A stretch of DNA of 64,000 nucleotides. It comes from Lacibacter sp. H375 (GTDB taxonomy: Bacteria; Bacteroidota; Bacteroidia; Chitinophagales; Chitinophagaceae). Position 1 is the first letter of the stretch. The number at the start of each line of letters is the position of its first letter. The position numbers and the translations under genes were made by a program. This document shows positions 26,660-35,471 of the stretch, piece by piece. Location of the stretch: assembly GCF_037892425.1 (NCBI RefSeq), contig NZ_JBBKTT010000001.1:2046001-2110000 (forward strand), given 5' to 3'. The notes under the pieces were generated by a model. That model was not told where the DNA came from and searched no databases. It saw nothing but the letters and a program-made list of their open reading frames with translations.

Positions 26660-28204
26660 ATGTCACCAGTCTTGCTGTTCTCCTTCGTTTTTGGTTATTT
26701 TTTATTGCTGTTGGTAGTGGCATGGTACACTTCCAAAAACTCAAATAACGATTCATTTTTTATTGGTAACCGCAGCAGTAACTGGATGTTGGTGGCATTT
26801 GGTATGATCGGTACTTCGCTGAGCGGCGTTACGTTTGTGAGTGTGCCCGGAACAGTTGGTGCAGCGGGTTTTGCGTATTTCCAGGTGGTAATCGGTTATT
26901 TTCTTGGTTACCTCGTGATAGCTTATGTGTTGCTGCCGCTTTATTATAAAATGAATCTCACTTCTATTTATAATTATCTCGAACATCGGTTTGGTACAAC
27001 GAGTTATAAAACAGGTGCTTCATATTTTATTTTGTCACGAACATTGGGTGCTACAGCAAGAATGTATTTGGTTGTGAATATTCTGCAGATATTTATTCTG
27101 GATGCAATGGGGGTTCCGTTCTGGTTAACTGCATTGGTGATACTGATTCTGATTTTACTCTACACCTTTGAGGGTGGTGTAAAAACAATAGTGTATACCG
27201 ATACGTTACAAACAAGTTGTATGTTGATCGGTTTGGTTGTATGCATCATTGCTATTATGAATAAAATGGATTTCAGTTTTTCACAAACTATGGGACAGTT
27301 GAGTGAAAAAGGAATGTTGAAGATTTTTAATACAGATGTAAAAGCATCGGGCTTTTTTGTGAAGCAGATATTGGGTGGTGCATTTATCACAATTGCAATG
27401 ACCGGTCTTGACCAGGAAATGATGCAAAAAAATATAAGTGTCCGCACACTTAAAGATTCGCAAAAAAATGTAATGACGCTCAGCTTTGTGCTGTTGTTTG
27501 TAAACTTCCTTTTCCTGCTCATGGGAGGATTGTTATATCTCTATGCCGGGGCGAATGGATTAGAAGTAAAAGGCGATGACCTGTTTCCTGCTATTGCGTT
27601 AGGAAATTATCTGTCCGTGGCTATCGGCGTTATTTTTATTATCGGATTAATCTCGGCTTTGTTTCCCAGTGCCGACGGGGCATTAACGGCACTTACTTCA
27701 TCATTTTGCATCGATATATTAGGATTAAAACGCCGTGATGATCTGGATGAAAAAGGTAAACGGAAAACACGCTTAACGGTTCATCTTACGTTCACTGTCA
27801 TCTTCTTTTTATGCGTAATGTTATTCAAATGGATCGATGATAAATCGATTATTGATGTAATTCTGAAAGTAGCGGGTTACACATATGGACCGTTGCTGGG
27901 TTTGTTTGCATTTGGTATTTTAACCAAGCGGCAAATCAACGACAAGAAAAGCCTGCTTGTTTGTATTGCCGCACCACTGTTGGTAATAGGCGTTGACTTG
28001 ATCAATAATGCGGAATGGTTCGTAAACAAACTGCAAATGACAGGCGATACCGGAACTGCACTCAAAAATTTTTCTCAGTCAATGTTTGGAGGGTTTAAAA
28101 TCGGTATAGAACTGCTCATCATCAATGGGCTTTTTACCTTTATCGGGCTTTGGATGATTTCAAATAAACAAGACAATCAACAGGCAACAGCCAATAGGCA
28201 ATAA
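26660..28204 (+). CDS. Sodium:solute symporter (SSS family)
   Basis: A 514-residue inner-membrane carrier with about 13 hydrophobic helices in the LeuT-like arrangement. SSS signatures visible: the N-terminal DSFFIGNRSSNW segment, GTSLSGVTFVSVPG with the Ser/Thr residues of the sodium site, TFEGGVKTIVYTDTLQ in the middle, and LISALFPSADGALTALTSSF. It resembles uncharacterised Bacteroidota members related to the proline/sialic-acid/sugar carriers. The substrate is unknown. A likely promoter is TTG at 26614-26616 with TATCTTCA at 26635-26642 (18-base spacing). It stands between a divergent LOG gene and an O-methyltransferase with its own promoter. Confidence 0.92.
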   Translation: MSPVLLFSFVFGYFLLLLVVAWYTSKNSNNDSFFIGNRSSNWMLVAFGMIGTSLSGVTFVSVPGTVGAAGFAYFQVVIGYFLGYLVIAYVLLPLYYKMNLTSIYNYLEHRFGTTSYKTGASYFILSRTLGATARMYLVVNILQIFILDAMGVPFWLTALVILILILLYTFEGGVKTIVYTDTLQTSCMLIGLVVCIIAIMNKMDFSFSQTMGQLSEKGMLKIFNTDVKASGFFVKQILGGAFITIAMTGLDQEMMQKNISVRTLKDSQKNVMTLSFVLLFVNFLFLLMGGLLYLYAGANGLEVKGDDLFPAIALGNYLSVAIGVIFIIGLISALFPSADGALTALTSSFCIDILGLKRRDDLDEKGKRKTRLTVHLTFTVIFFLCVMLFKWIDDKSIIDVILKVAGYTYGPLLGLFAFGILTKRQINDKKSLLVCIAAPLLVIGVDLINNAEWFVNKLQMTGDTGTALKNFSQSMFGGFKIGIELLIINGLFTFIGLWMISNKQDNQQATANRQ

Positions 28205-28281
28205 GCAGTTTTCAAGGAGCAACAGGCAAGTAGATTGCTTATTAAAGCTTTGCCAATTGCCCATTTTCCAGCTATCTGTTT

Positions 28282-28289
28282 TATCTTTG
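28282..28289 (+). promoter_or_regulatory. TATCTTTG -7 box for O-methyltransferase gene
   Basis: TATCTTTG is a perfect match to the Bacteroidota -7 consensus TAnnTTTG. A TTG lies 22 bases upstream (28257-28259), slightly further than the ideal 19. Transcription would begin near 28296, so the real start codon must be to the right, which excludes the TTG at 28257. Confidence 0.6.
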
Positions 28290-28304
28290 CCGAAACGTTT
28301 TTAC

Positions 28305-28943
28305 TTGGAGTTGATCAACCCGAAGGCCGAACTATATGCAGCACAGTTTTCTTCAGCAGAAGATACACTGTTGAAATTGATCTCAGCCGAAACGGAAAAA
28401 TCACACGCACAGCCCCACATGATGAGTGGGCATCTCCAGGGACAGTTCCTTGAAATCATCAGCAAACTTGTTCAGCCAAAACGTATTTTAGAGATCGGTA
28501 CCATGATCGGTTACAGCACAATTTGTCTTGCAAAAGGACTTGCTGCCGGCGGAGTGCTACACACGATCGAGATGCGGGAACAGGATGCAGCCCTGGCCAA
28601 AAATAATTTTATCAGGGCAGGATTGAACGATCGTATTCAATTGCATGTGGGTAATGCACTCGATATCATTCCTCAACTGCAGGAAGAGTGGGATCTTGTA
28701 TTTATTGATGCCGATAAACCCGGCTATGAAAAATACTATCAGCTGCTAAAACCACGTTTAAGGAGCGGCGCCCTCATTTTGGCCGATAATGTGCTCTTTC
28801 ATGGCGATGTGCTGGACGAGGAGATCAAAGGAAAGAACGGGAAAGCCATTCATGCATTTAATGAAATGGTGAGTGCTGATGATGAGGTTGAAAAAGTAAT
28901 GTTAACTCTGAGAGATGGATTGTTTCTCATTCGTAAAAAATAA
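28305..28943 (+). CDS. Class I O-methyltransferase (COMT/caffeoyl-CoA-like family)
   Basis: A 212-residue SAM-dependent methyltransferase when started at TTG 28305 (MELINPKAELYAAQF). Upstream in-frame TTG codons at 28257 and 28287 lie in or before the -7 promoter box and would be outside the transcript, so the shorter form is preferred. SAM-binding motif I is ILEIGTMIGYS (61-71), the acidic loop is LHTIEMREQD, and metal-site Asp residues are in LVFIDADKPGY and LILADNVLFHG. These match the divalent-metal O-methyltransferase family (PF01596). The acceptor is not predictable. It is nine bases ahead of the glucosaminidase gene. Confidence 0.9.
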   Translation: MELINPKAELYAAQFSSAEDTLLKLISAETEKSHAQPHMMSGHLQGQFLEIISKLVQPKRILEIGTMIGYSTICLAKGLAAGGVLHTIEMREQDAALAKNNFIRAGLNDRIQLHVGNALDIIPQLQEEWDLVFIDADKPGYEKYYQLLKPRLRSGALILADNVLFHGDVLDEEIKGKNGKAIHAFNEMVSADDEVEKVMLTLRDGLFLIRKK

Positions 28944-28951
28944 AATATACT

Positions 28952-30022
28952 ATGCAAAGACTGGTTTATTTATTCATTGCTCTTTTGTCTGTAACAGCGT
29001 TAAATGCGCAGACTATTTCCATTGAAGAGTATGTAAATACCTTCAAAGAAATTGCCATCAAGGAAATGATACGCACTGGTGTACCTGCTTCTATTACACT
29101 GGCACAAGGCATTGTGGAAACTGAAAGTGGAAACAGTAAACTGGTAAAAAAATCAAACAATCATTTTGGTATTAAGTGTAAAGAAACATGGACAGGTCCA
29201 TCGGTAAGTCATGATGATGATGCGCCGGGTGAATGTTTCCGCAAGTATGAAAATGCAGAACAATCCTATGTTGATCATTCTGATTTTCTACGTACACGCA
29301 AGCACTATAATTTTCTCTTTGGTCTCGATCCTGCTGATTACAAAGCATGGGCACATGGTTTGAAAAAAGCCGGCTATGCTACTAATCCTGCTTACCCAAA
29401 TATGCTCATTAAATACATTGAAAAATATAATCTTAATGATTATTCATTGATCGCTCTTGGCAGGAAAAAAGCTGGTGAACCGATTTATGCAAAGGCAGAT
29501 CAATCGACAGTGAAAGAGAATGTTGTTAATACTGTTGTTCAACAACCTATTAGTGCTCCTCAGCAAGCATCTGATGATGTAAAAGAGACAATCAAAAGAC
29601 CTGTTGTGAATTATCCGGCTGGAGAATTCAAGATCAATGAAACGAAAGTGGTTTATGCAACAAAAGGAACATCCTTTCTTGCAATCGCTAAACAACACAA
29701 TGTGCCTTTGAAATGGTTATTTGATTTTAATGATCTGAAAGAAGCAGAGGTTCTTGAAAGAGATCAGCTTATTTATCTGCAACGTAAACGTCGTATAGGG
29801 GCTAATCCATTCCATGTGGTGGCAGCCGGCGAAACGTTATATGATGTTGCACAGGCACAGGGTATTCGTTTAGATGCATTGATGGAATTGAACCAAATCC
29901 CTTCTAACAAACAGCCGGTGCCCGGTCAGCAATTGTATTTGCAATCACCTGCACCAACAGCGCCAAAACTTCTTACAGTTGTAAATACGAAGGAAGGATC
30001 GGAACTCATCATTACTAAATAA
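28952..30022 (+). CDS. Exported glucosaminidase with two LysM domains
   Basis: A 356-residue cell-wall hydrolase: signal peptide (about 1-20, ending LNAQ), GH73-type glucosaminidase domain (about 22-165) with probable catalytic Glu58 in VETESGNS and the NNHFGIK motif, a linker rich in Val, Gln and Pro, and two LysM peptidoglycan-binding repeats at about 231-280 and 287-333 (FHVVAAGETLYDVAQAQGI). It should cut the glycan backbone of peptidoglycan in the periplasm, as in daughter-cell separation. It is five bases from hpt and nine from the methyltransferase, so an operon of three genes is likely. Confidence 0.92.
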   Translation: MQRLVYLFIALLSVTALNAQTISIEEYVNTFKEIAIKEMIRTGVPASITLAQGIVETESGNSKLVKKSNNHFGIKCKETWTGPSVSHDDDAPGECFRKYENAEQSYVDHSDFLRTRKHYNFLFGLDPADYKAWAHGLKKAGYATNPAYPNMLIKYIEKYNLNDYSLIALGRKKAGEPIYAKADQSTVKENVVNTVVQQPISAPQQASDDVKETIKRPVVNYPAGEFKINETKVVYATKGTSFLAIAKQHNVPLKWLFDFNDLKEAEVLERDQLIYLQRKRRIGANPFHVVAAGETLYDVAQAQGIRLDALMELNQIPSNKQPVPGQQLYLQSPAPTAPKLLTVVNTKEGSELIITK

Positions 30023-30027
30023 ACTGC

Positions 30028-30573
30028 ATGTCAACCATCAAAGTCCACGATAAATATTTTACTCCTTACATGACAGAGGCAACAGTGCTTGCCCGTATTG
30101 CTGAAATAGGAAAGGACATTGATCGTGATTATACAGGTAAGAAGCCGCTTTTTATTGCTATTCTGAATGGCTCATTCATGTTTGCTTCCGATCTTTTTAA
30201 ATGTGTGACTATTGATGCAGAGATCTGTTTCATCAAACTTGCTTCGTACAAAGGAACAAAGTCTACGGGACAGGTGATCACAGCAATTGGTCTTGATACT
30301 GATATTGTCGATCGTCATGTGATCATCGTGGAAGACATTATTGATACCGGCAAAACCATGAATGAGTTTTTGCCTCAGTTGCATAATCAGCAACCTGCTT
30401 CATTAAAAATTGCGGCTTTGTTGCATAAACCCGAAGCAACAAAGTATCCTATCACCATTGATTATTTGGGCTTTTCAGTTCCCAATAAATTCTTGCTTGG
30501 TTACGGTTTGGATTATGACGGCCTTGGCCGTAACTTGAAAGAGATATACCAGCTGACCGAAAACCCCTCCTGA
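30028..30573 (+). CDS. hpt: Hypoxanthine phosphoribosyltransferase
   Basis: A 181-residue purine salvage enzyme that joins hypoxanthine or guanine to PRPP. The PRPP loop VIIVEDIIDTGKT is at 98-110, with the acidic pair E102-D103 and D106. The flexible-loop segment LASYKGTKSTGQV (71-83) has the expected Ser-Tyr pair, and the C-terminal LGYGLDYDGLGRNL contains the base-binding Asp. Length is usual for the family. It follows the glucosaminidase gene by five bases, likely in the same transcript. Confidence 0.95.
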   Translation: MSTIKVHDKYFTPYMTEATVLARIAEIGKDIDRDYTGKKPLFIAILNGSFMFASDLFKCVTIDAEICFIKLASYKGTKSTGQVITAIGLDTDIVDRHVIIVEDIIDTGKTMNEFLPQLHNQQPASLKIAALLHKPEATKYPITIDYLGFSVPNKFLLGYGLDYDGLGRNLKEIYQLTENPS

Positions 30574-30611
30574 TTTACCATTTACTAACCCGGTGAAGCA
30601 GGAATTGAACT

Positions 30612-32396
30612 ATGAACCTAAGGTGCATTGCTTTGGTATGCTTGCTTCTCATCGCCGCAAAAGCGGATGCACAATTTTATTTTCGAGGTGAAGTGAAAGA
30701 TGCTGGTGGTAATGGATTAGCATTGGTGCAGATACGCCTTCACTCTTCCAATTCATTTTATTCTTCAGGATCAACCGGCGCCTTTGGTATCCCATCTTCA
30801 AAAACAAAAGATACCGTCAGTTTTTTTCTGCATGGTTATGAAGAGAAAACAGTTGTGCTCAATAGCAATGAATTCAATACTGTTTTGTTGAAGCCCAGTG
30901 CGGCAATCAGTAATCCCAAGCGGAAACTATTATCTGTTACAAGAGACAAGAAAGAAGATACAAAGGAACATTATTTTGCTTCGGGTGAAACCTATTCATC
31001 ACAAGTTGAAAACAGTTTTAACCAGGCTGCAGAGTATGCTTCAGTTGGTTTTGCTATGAATGTCGACAAAGCATCGTACAGCAATATCCGTCGTTTCATC
31101 AATATGAATTCTCGTGTGCCGACCGATGCAGTGCGTATTGAAGAGATGTTGAATTATTTTCCGCAACCATATAAAGAACCGCAGCCGGGCAAAGATTTTC
31201 ATGTACAATCACAGCTTACTGATTGCCCGTGGAATCCGTCAAACCGATTATTGTTTTTACAACTGCAGGCAAGAAAGATCAACTACGATTCATTACCTCC
31301 CAGCAATTTTGTTTTCCTGATCGATGTGAGTGGTTCGATGGATCTGCCTAATCGTTTGCCATTATTGAAAACGGCGTTTCGTATGATGGTGCAGAACCTG
31401 CGGAGTATTGATACGTTGTCGATCATGCTGTATGGTGGCACAGTTGGAATTGTATTGCAGCCAACAGGTGGTAATGAAAAAGATAAGATCATGTCGGTGA
31501 TTGATTCGCTGGCTGCCGGTGGTGATACTCCTGGTGAGTCAGCCATCAGGCAAGCATATCGTTTGGCGCAAAGCCAGTTCATACAAGGTGGTAACAACCG
31601 TGTGATCCTTGCAACTGATGGTGATTTTAATGTAGGTGAATCAAGTGAAGAAGCATTGATGCAACTCATCACACAAAAACAACAGACAGGTATTTATTTA
31701 ACTTGTCTTGGTGTTGGTATGGGTAACTATAAAGATTCAAAGCTTGAAGCATTGGCAAAGAAGGGCAATGGAAATTTTGCTTACCTCGATAATGTGATGG
31801 AAGCAGAGAAAGTATTGGTGAAAGAATTAATGCAGACTTTGTATGTGGTGGTGGATGATGCTTATCTCAACACGGTGTTTCAATCATCGCAGGTAAAACG
31901 CTATCGTTTGATCGGGTTCGATAACCGCAAAGATGTGCTCGCCGACAGCAACAGTATTCTTGAAGGGGGTGAAATTGGAACCGGACATACAGTAACAGCT
32001 GTGTTTGAAGTGGAACTCAACGAACGATACAATACCGAGGCACCGGTTGCTGAAGCAGAGTTGAGTTATCAATCGGTTGAAACAAAAAGCAGGGTAGAAG
32101 AAAAATTTCAACTTCCGTTTAATTATCAATCATTGTATCTTGTTGATAGTAGTTATCGTTTTGCAGCAGCGGTTGCTATGTTTGGTTTGCTGCTGAAACA
32201 ATCGCCATATATAAAAAATCAAAATTGGGATGCATTGGTCAACTTACTAACTACTTGTGTAAATCCAAGCGATTATTGGCAAAACGAAATGCTGATGCTC
32301 GTGAGGAAAGCAAAAGAATTGTATAAGCCGGTAAAAGAAAGGAAACGCTGGTTCAGGAAGAAAGAGAGAAAGAAAGATGAGATCATTTTATTTTAA
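30612..32396 (+). CDS. YfbK-like VWA-domain protein with carboxypeptidase-regulatory-like N-terminus
   Basis: A 594-residue exported protein: signal peptide (about 1-20, ending ADAQ), a carboxypeptidase-regulatory-like beta-sandwich (about 22-97), the vWF_A N-terminal module (about 135-225), a von Willebrand A domain (about 232-410) with the metal-site motif DVSGS at 238-242, and a DUF3520-type C-terminal region. The predicted cell location is the envelope. The VWA MIDAS is complete, so metal-dependent protein binding is expected. Function in Bacteroidota is not known; YfbK homologues are common next to metabolic or surface genes. It ends just before a bidirectional terminator. Confidence 0.9.
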   Translation: MNLRCIALVCLLLIAAKADAQFYFRGEVKDAGGNGLALVQIRLHSSNSFYSSGSTGAFGIPSSKTKDTVSFFLHGYEEKTVVLNSNEFNTVLLKPSAAISNPKRKLLSVTRDKKEDTKEHYFASGETYSSQVENSFNQAAEYASVGFAMNVDKASYSNIRRFINMNSRVPTDAVRIEEMLNYFPQPYKEPQPGKDFHVQSQLTDCPWNPSNRLLFLQLQARKINYDSLPPSNFVFLIDVSGSMDLPNRLPLLKTAFRMMVQNLRSIDTLSIMLYGGTVGIVLQPTGGNEKDKIMSVIDSLAAGGDTPGESAIRQAYRLAQSQFIQGGNNRVILATDGDFNVGESSEEALMQLITQKQQTGIYLTCLGVGMGNYKDSKLEALAKKGNGNFAYLDNVMEAEKVLVKELMQTLYVVVDDAYLNTVFQSSQVKRYRLIGFDNRKDVLADSNSILEGGEIGTGHTVTAVFEVELNERYNTEAPVAEAELSYQSVETKSRVEEKFQLPFNYQSLYLVDSSYRFAAAVAMFGLLLKQSPYIKNQNWDALVNLLTTCVNPSDYWQNEMLMLVRKAKELYKPVKERKRWFRKKERKKDEIILF

Positions 32397-32413
32397 CGTC
32401 ATGCGAATAAATA

Positions 32414-32445
32414 AAAAAGAGGGCAGTGATATCTGCCCTCTTTTT
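32414..32445. terminator. Bidirectional Rho-independent terminator
   Basis: AAAAAGAGGGCAG (32414-32426) pairs perfectly with CTGCCCTCTTTTT (32433-32445) around a six-base loop. A and T runs flank the stem on both sides, so it can end both the VWA gene (plus) and the M14 peptidase gene (minus), which converge here. Confidence 0.9.
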
Positions 32446-32463
32446 ATTTGTATCAATGATTTA

Positions 32464-35199
32464 TTATTTAGTTCCCGTCAATTGATTAAACAGAAATTTG
32501 AATGTGCCATGCGTTTGCGAACGGAATGCTATCTCCGGTCCAAATACATATAAATTTCCTTTGCCCACTTTGGCAGAAAAAGCTGCAACTCCATCTTGAA
32601 GATATTCCTGTCCCCATGCCCAACCACTGCGTAGTGGTTTTAGTGAAGCATACCATGCAATAGGAGTTACTACGCCTTTTGCAATAGCATCCGGTGATAG
32701 TTTAAATACCGGGCTGCTCGATACAAATACATCTGCTTCACTGTTCATGCCCCATGCACTTTGCTGTGTTGAATCAACTTTTACACGCAATACACTGCCG
32801 GGGATATAATATTTTTCACCCGGAAGCGTACGTTCAACACCGTTATTCATTTCCACCAATGCATTTTTCACAGGTAGTTTGAAATGGTAAGCAAGATTTG
32901 CACTGTTGCCGATCGTAACAATATTCCCACCTGCTTCAACAAATTGTTTTAATTGAACAACGGAAGTATCAGGTGTAATTCTTCCCAATGTTTTGTGGTA
33001 TTCAGCAGGCACTTCATCAGCTCTTGGTCCACGCCCGCCAAAACCACCACGACCGCCACCACCAGTTGCCGGAATAGCATCACTTACAAAAACGATCACG
33101 TCGTATTGATCAATGAGTTTGCCTGCGTCAATATCTTTTGCATAAATAACTGTGTAAGGGAAATGATGTTGTTCAAATATCCAACGCATCCAACCTGATG
33201 CCATAGAGCCACCATATGTATCCCACAAACCAATACGTAATGATTTTATTTTCTTTGCGGAACCCGCAGGTTGTTTGCTTACAGCAATTGCCTGCACACC
33301 ATATTCTTTCGCCGCTTTTTCAAGTATCGATTTTGATTTCGCATTTGCTTTCACAAAGAATGAACCTTGTGCTGCTCCACTTGCTGTCACATCAGTAATA
33401 CGCATCACTTCAACACCAGCCTGCAACAGATCATTTACCGCAATGAATGATGCATTACCTGCTGCATTCAATACATAACCATTTGCGCTGTTGCTGAACT
33501 TACCGGGTGTCATTTGTTCTGCACCATAAGCAATGCTTTCAAATGGTCCATCAAATGCATTGAGGATTCGGTCGAAACGAAAACCCATAGTGAAGGCGGG
33601 CGTCCAACCAGCCGCATCATACGGACGAACAGGAGGGCCACCGGGATATAAGAAGTCATTCGGGTGATCCTGCGGATCAAACATATCAATTACATGTGGA
33701 CGGAAAGCCTGGTTTGTTTTCACCACATAAGAACCTGCAGGATATTCTTTGCCGGCAACTGTAAAGTTTGCTGTTGCTTTTTCAACTTTGATACCCGAAA
33801 GAATCAATGCATTCACAAACTTCACTGCTGAACTAAGATCAGGTTGATCAGCCGAAATGATAAAACCTCTTGGGTCACGTTTTGCAGGATCTTTAAAAAC
33901 TGCATCATAATATTTCACCGGAATAGTATCAACAAAGTTCTGATTGTTGTTTTGTGTAGATGGACGTTGATCTTTTTGGAATGCTTCTTTAATTGCTTCC
34001 ACTTTGTTAGGTGATAAAGACCAATGATCTTTGTTTCCCTTATCGATCGAATTTTTTCCCATCTTGTAAATGTTATACAACAAGGGTTCACGGTTGCGTA
34101 CTGCATAATCAAGTACAGCGTAGTTCAATGAAACAGAATAATCGATTGACTGACGAAACAACCATTGTTGCGGCGTTACAGGATAGGGTGTTGCTGCATT
34201 TGGAATAAGTCGAGCCGTAACCAATGGAACTCTTGCAGGAGTTGGATTGCCGATGATCTCTGTAAGCAAACCAATAATGTTATGAAAATAAGCTGTGGTA
34301 CGTAAGCCACCGTTCCACCAAGTTGAAAAAACAGAACCTCCACGTTGAGTATAGCCTGGTTTATCTTCCGCATTTAAACGATTGATCATTGCAGCACCAA
34401 CGCCATCAATGCCTGTTACCAATAACGGATCAAACGCAAAATTGAATGGGTCACGATAAGGTGGACCTGCCACAACAGAACCTGCCGGACCAGCCTGGTG
34501 GTGATTGTATAATATCTGCGGCATCCATTCAATGTATTGCTGACGGCTCATGTTCCTTGTTTCGCTCATGTTGTTCATGAAGAAATCACGGTTGTTATCA
34601 TGACCAATATATTTCTGATACAAACGGGGAAGATTGTTGAGTGTACGTTTCAATGTATCTGCATGACGCATATACCAGTTTGAAACAAGTTCCTGCCCAT
34701 CAGGATTTGCATGTACAAACAGAATGATAGCATCATTGAGAATGCGTTGTGTTTCTTCATCGTTGCGACTAACAAACTGCCACATCGTTTCAATCAGCTG
34801 ATGTGCGCCAACTGTTTCAGTTGCATGCAAGCCACCATCAACCCACACAATTGCTTTTCCTTCTTTTGCTAATTCACGTGCCTGTGTATTGGTCAAATTT
34901 TCTGCACGTGCAAGTCGCTGCGAAATACTCTTGTATTTTTCAAGTTGTTTGATGTTAGCAGGGCTCGAAACAATCACCATGTATTGTGTTCTGCCTTCTT
35001 CTGTTTTGCCAATATCAACCAACTTTACCCTGTCGGATGCAGCCGCAAGCTTTTTGAAATAGGCTTCCGTTTGCGTGTAAGTTGCCAAACGATAATTATC
35101 ACCAATGTTGAAACCGAAATGTTCTTTTGGTGAAGGAACATTCTGTGCATAAAGGACAGTGCCGATAAGCAGCAAAAGAGTAATGAAAACGGATCTCAT
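32464..35199 (-). CDS. M14-family zinc carboxypeptidase, secreted
   Basis: A 911-residue protein with a signal peptide (about 1-19, ending LYAQ) and an N-terminal M14 domain (about 30-400). The zinc site is H125 and E128 (GGLHATETV), with the third ligand probably H233 or H234 (YNHHQAG); NPDG at 165-168 supplies the substrate-binding Asn-Pro motif; the probable catalytic Glu is E314 (LLTEIIGNP). The C-terminal 500 residues hold a long beta-rich and Rossmann-like region resembling glutamine-amidotransferase-type folds (LRIGLWDTYGGSM; VIFVSDAIPATG). A Gly/Arg-rich tract (GGGGRGGFGGRGP) interrupts that region near residue 730. It probably trims secreted proteins or peptides for nutrition. Confidence 0.9.
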   Translation of the reverse strand: MRSVFITLLLLIGTVLYAQNVPSPKEHFGFNIGDNYRLATYTQTEAYFKKLAAASDRVKLVDIGKTEEGRTQYMVIVSSPANIKQLEKYKSISQRLARAENLTNTQARELAKEGKAIVWVDGGLHATETVGAHQLIETMWQFVSRNDEETQRILNDAIILFVHANPDGQELVSNWYMRHADTLKRTLNNLPRLYQKYIGHDNNRDFFMNNMSETRNMSRQQYIEWMPQILYNHHQAGPAGSVVAGPPYRDPFNFAFDPLLVTGIDGVGAAMINRLNAEDKPGYTQRGGSVFSTWWNGGLRTTAYFHNIIGLLTEIIGNPTPARVPLVTARLIPNAATPYPVTPQQWLFRQSIDYSVSLNYAVLDYAVRNREPLLYNIYKMGKNSIDKGNKDHWSLSPNKVEAIKEAFQKDQRPSTQNNNQNFVDTIPVKYYDAVFKDPAKRDPRGFIISADQPDLSSAVKFVNALILSGIKVEKATANFTVAGKEYPAGSYVVKTNQAFRPHVIDMFDPQDHPNDFLYPGGPPVRPYDAAGWTPAFTMGFRFDRILNAFDGPFESIAYGAEQMTPGKFSNSANGYVLNAAGNASFIAVNDLLQAGVEVMRITDVTASGAAQGSFFVKANAKSKSILEKAAKEYGVQAIAVSKQPAGSAKKIKSLRIGLWDTYGGSMASGWMRWIFEQHHFPYTVIYAKDIDAGKLIDQYDVIVFVSDAIPATGGGGRGGFGGRGPRADEVPAEYHKTLGRITPDTSVVQLKQFVEAGGNIVTIGNSANLAYHFKLPVKNALVEMNNGVERTLPGEKYYIPGSVLRVKVDSTQQSAWGMNSEADVFVSSSPVFKLSPDAIAKGVVTPIAWYASLKPLRSGWAWGQEYLQDGVAAFSAKVGKGNLYVFGPEIAFRSQTHGTFKFLFNQLTGTK

Positions 35200-35346
35200 G
35201 CAGGAGGTTTTGAAAAGTAAATAATGGAGAAGAAAGCAGTAGTGCCCGGCTTCTCATGCTGATGCTTTAAAGATAAGAAGCATCCTTGGCCAACCGCAGG
35301 CGATTGGATGAGCGGTTAAAGCTTGGTTTAGTGGAGGAGGTTCCTG

Positions 35347-35423
35347 CCGCAGAGAAAGGAGAGCGCAAAGAAAAACGCAGAGGATTTCCTCTGCGCCTAA
35401 CTCATTTTCTCTGTTCTCTGCGG
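35347..35423. repeat. Nested inverted repeat with GCAGAG/CTCTGC units
   Basis: Outer arms CCGCAGAGAA (35347-35356) and TTCTCTGCGG (35414-35423) surround an inner hairpin CGCAGAGGA (35376-35384) / TCCTCTGCG (35387-35395). Five to six versions of CAGAG or its complement occur in 77 bases. It lies between two convergent-free minus genes (A2M downstream end and peptidase promoter side). It looks like an interspersed palindromic repeat unit; it may fold as nested hairpins in RNA after the A2M gene. Confidence 0.7.
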
Positions 35424-35471
35424 TAAAGAATAATTCTTAACCACTCATCACTGATCATTCATCACTCATTT

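Noticed and set aside
28257-28304. N-terminal extension of the O-methyltransferase from TTG
   Set aside because: It lies across a perfect TATCTTTG -7 box, so it would not be in the mRNA.
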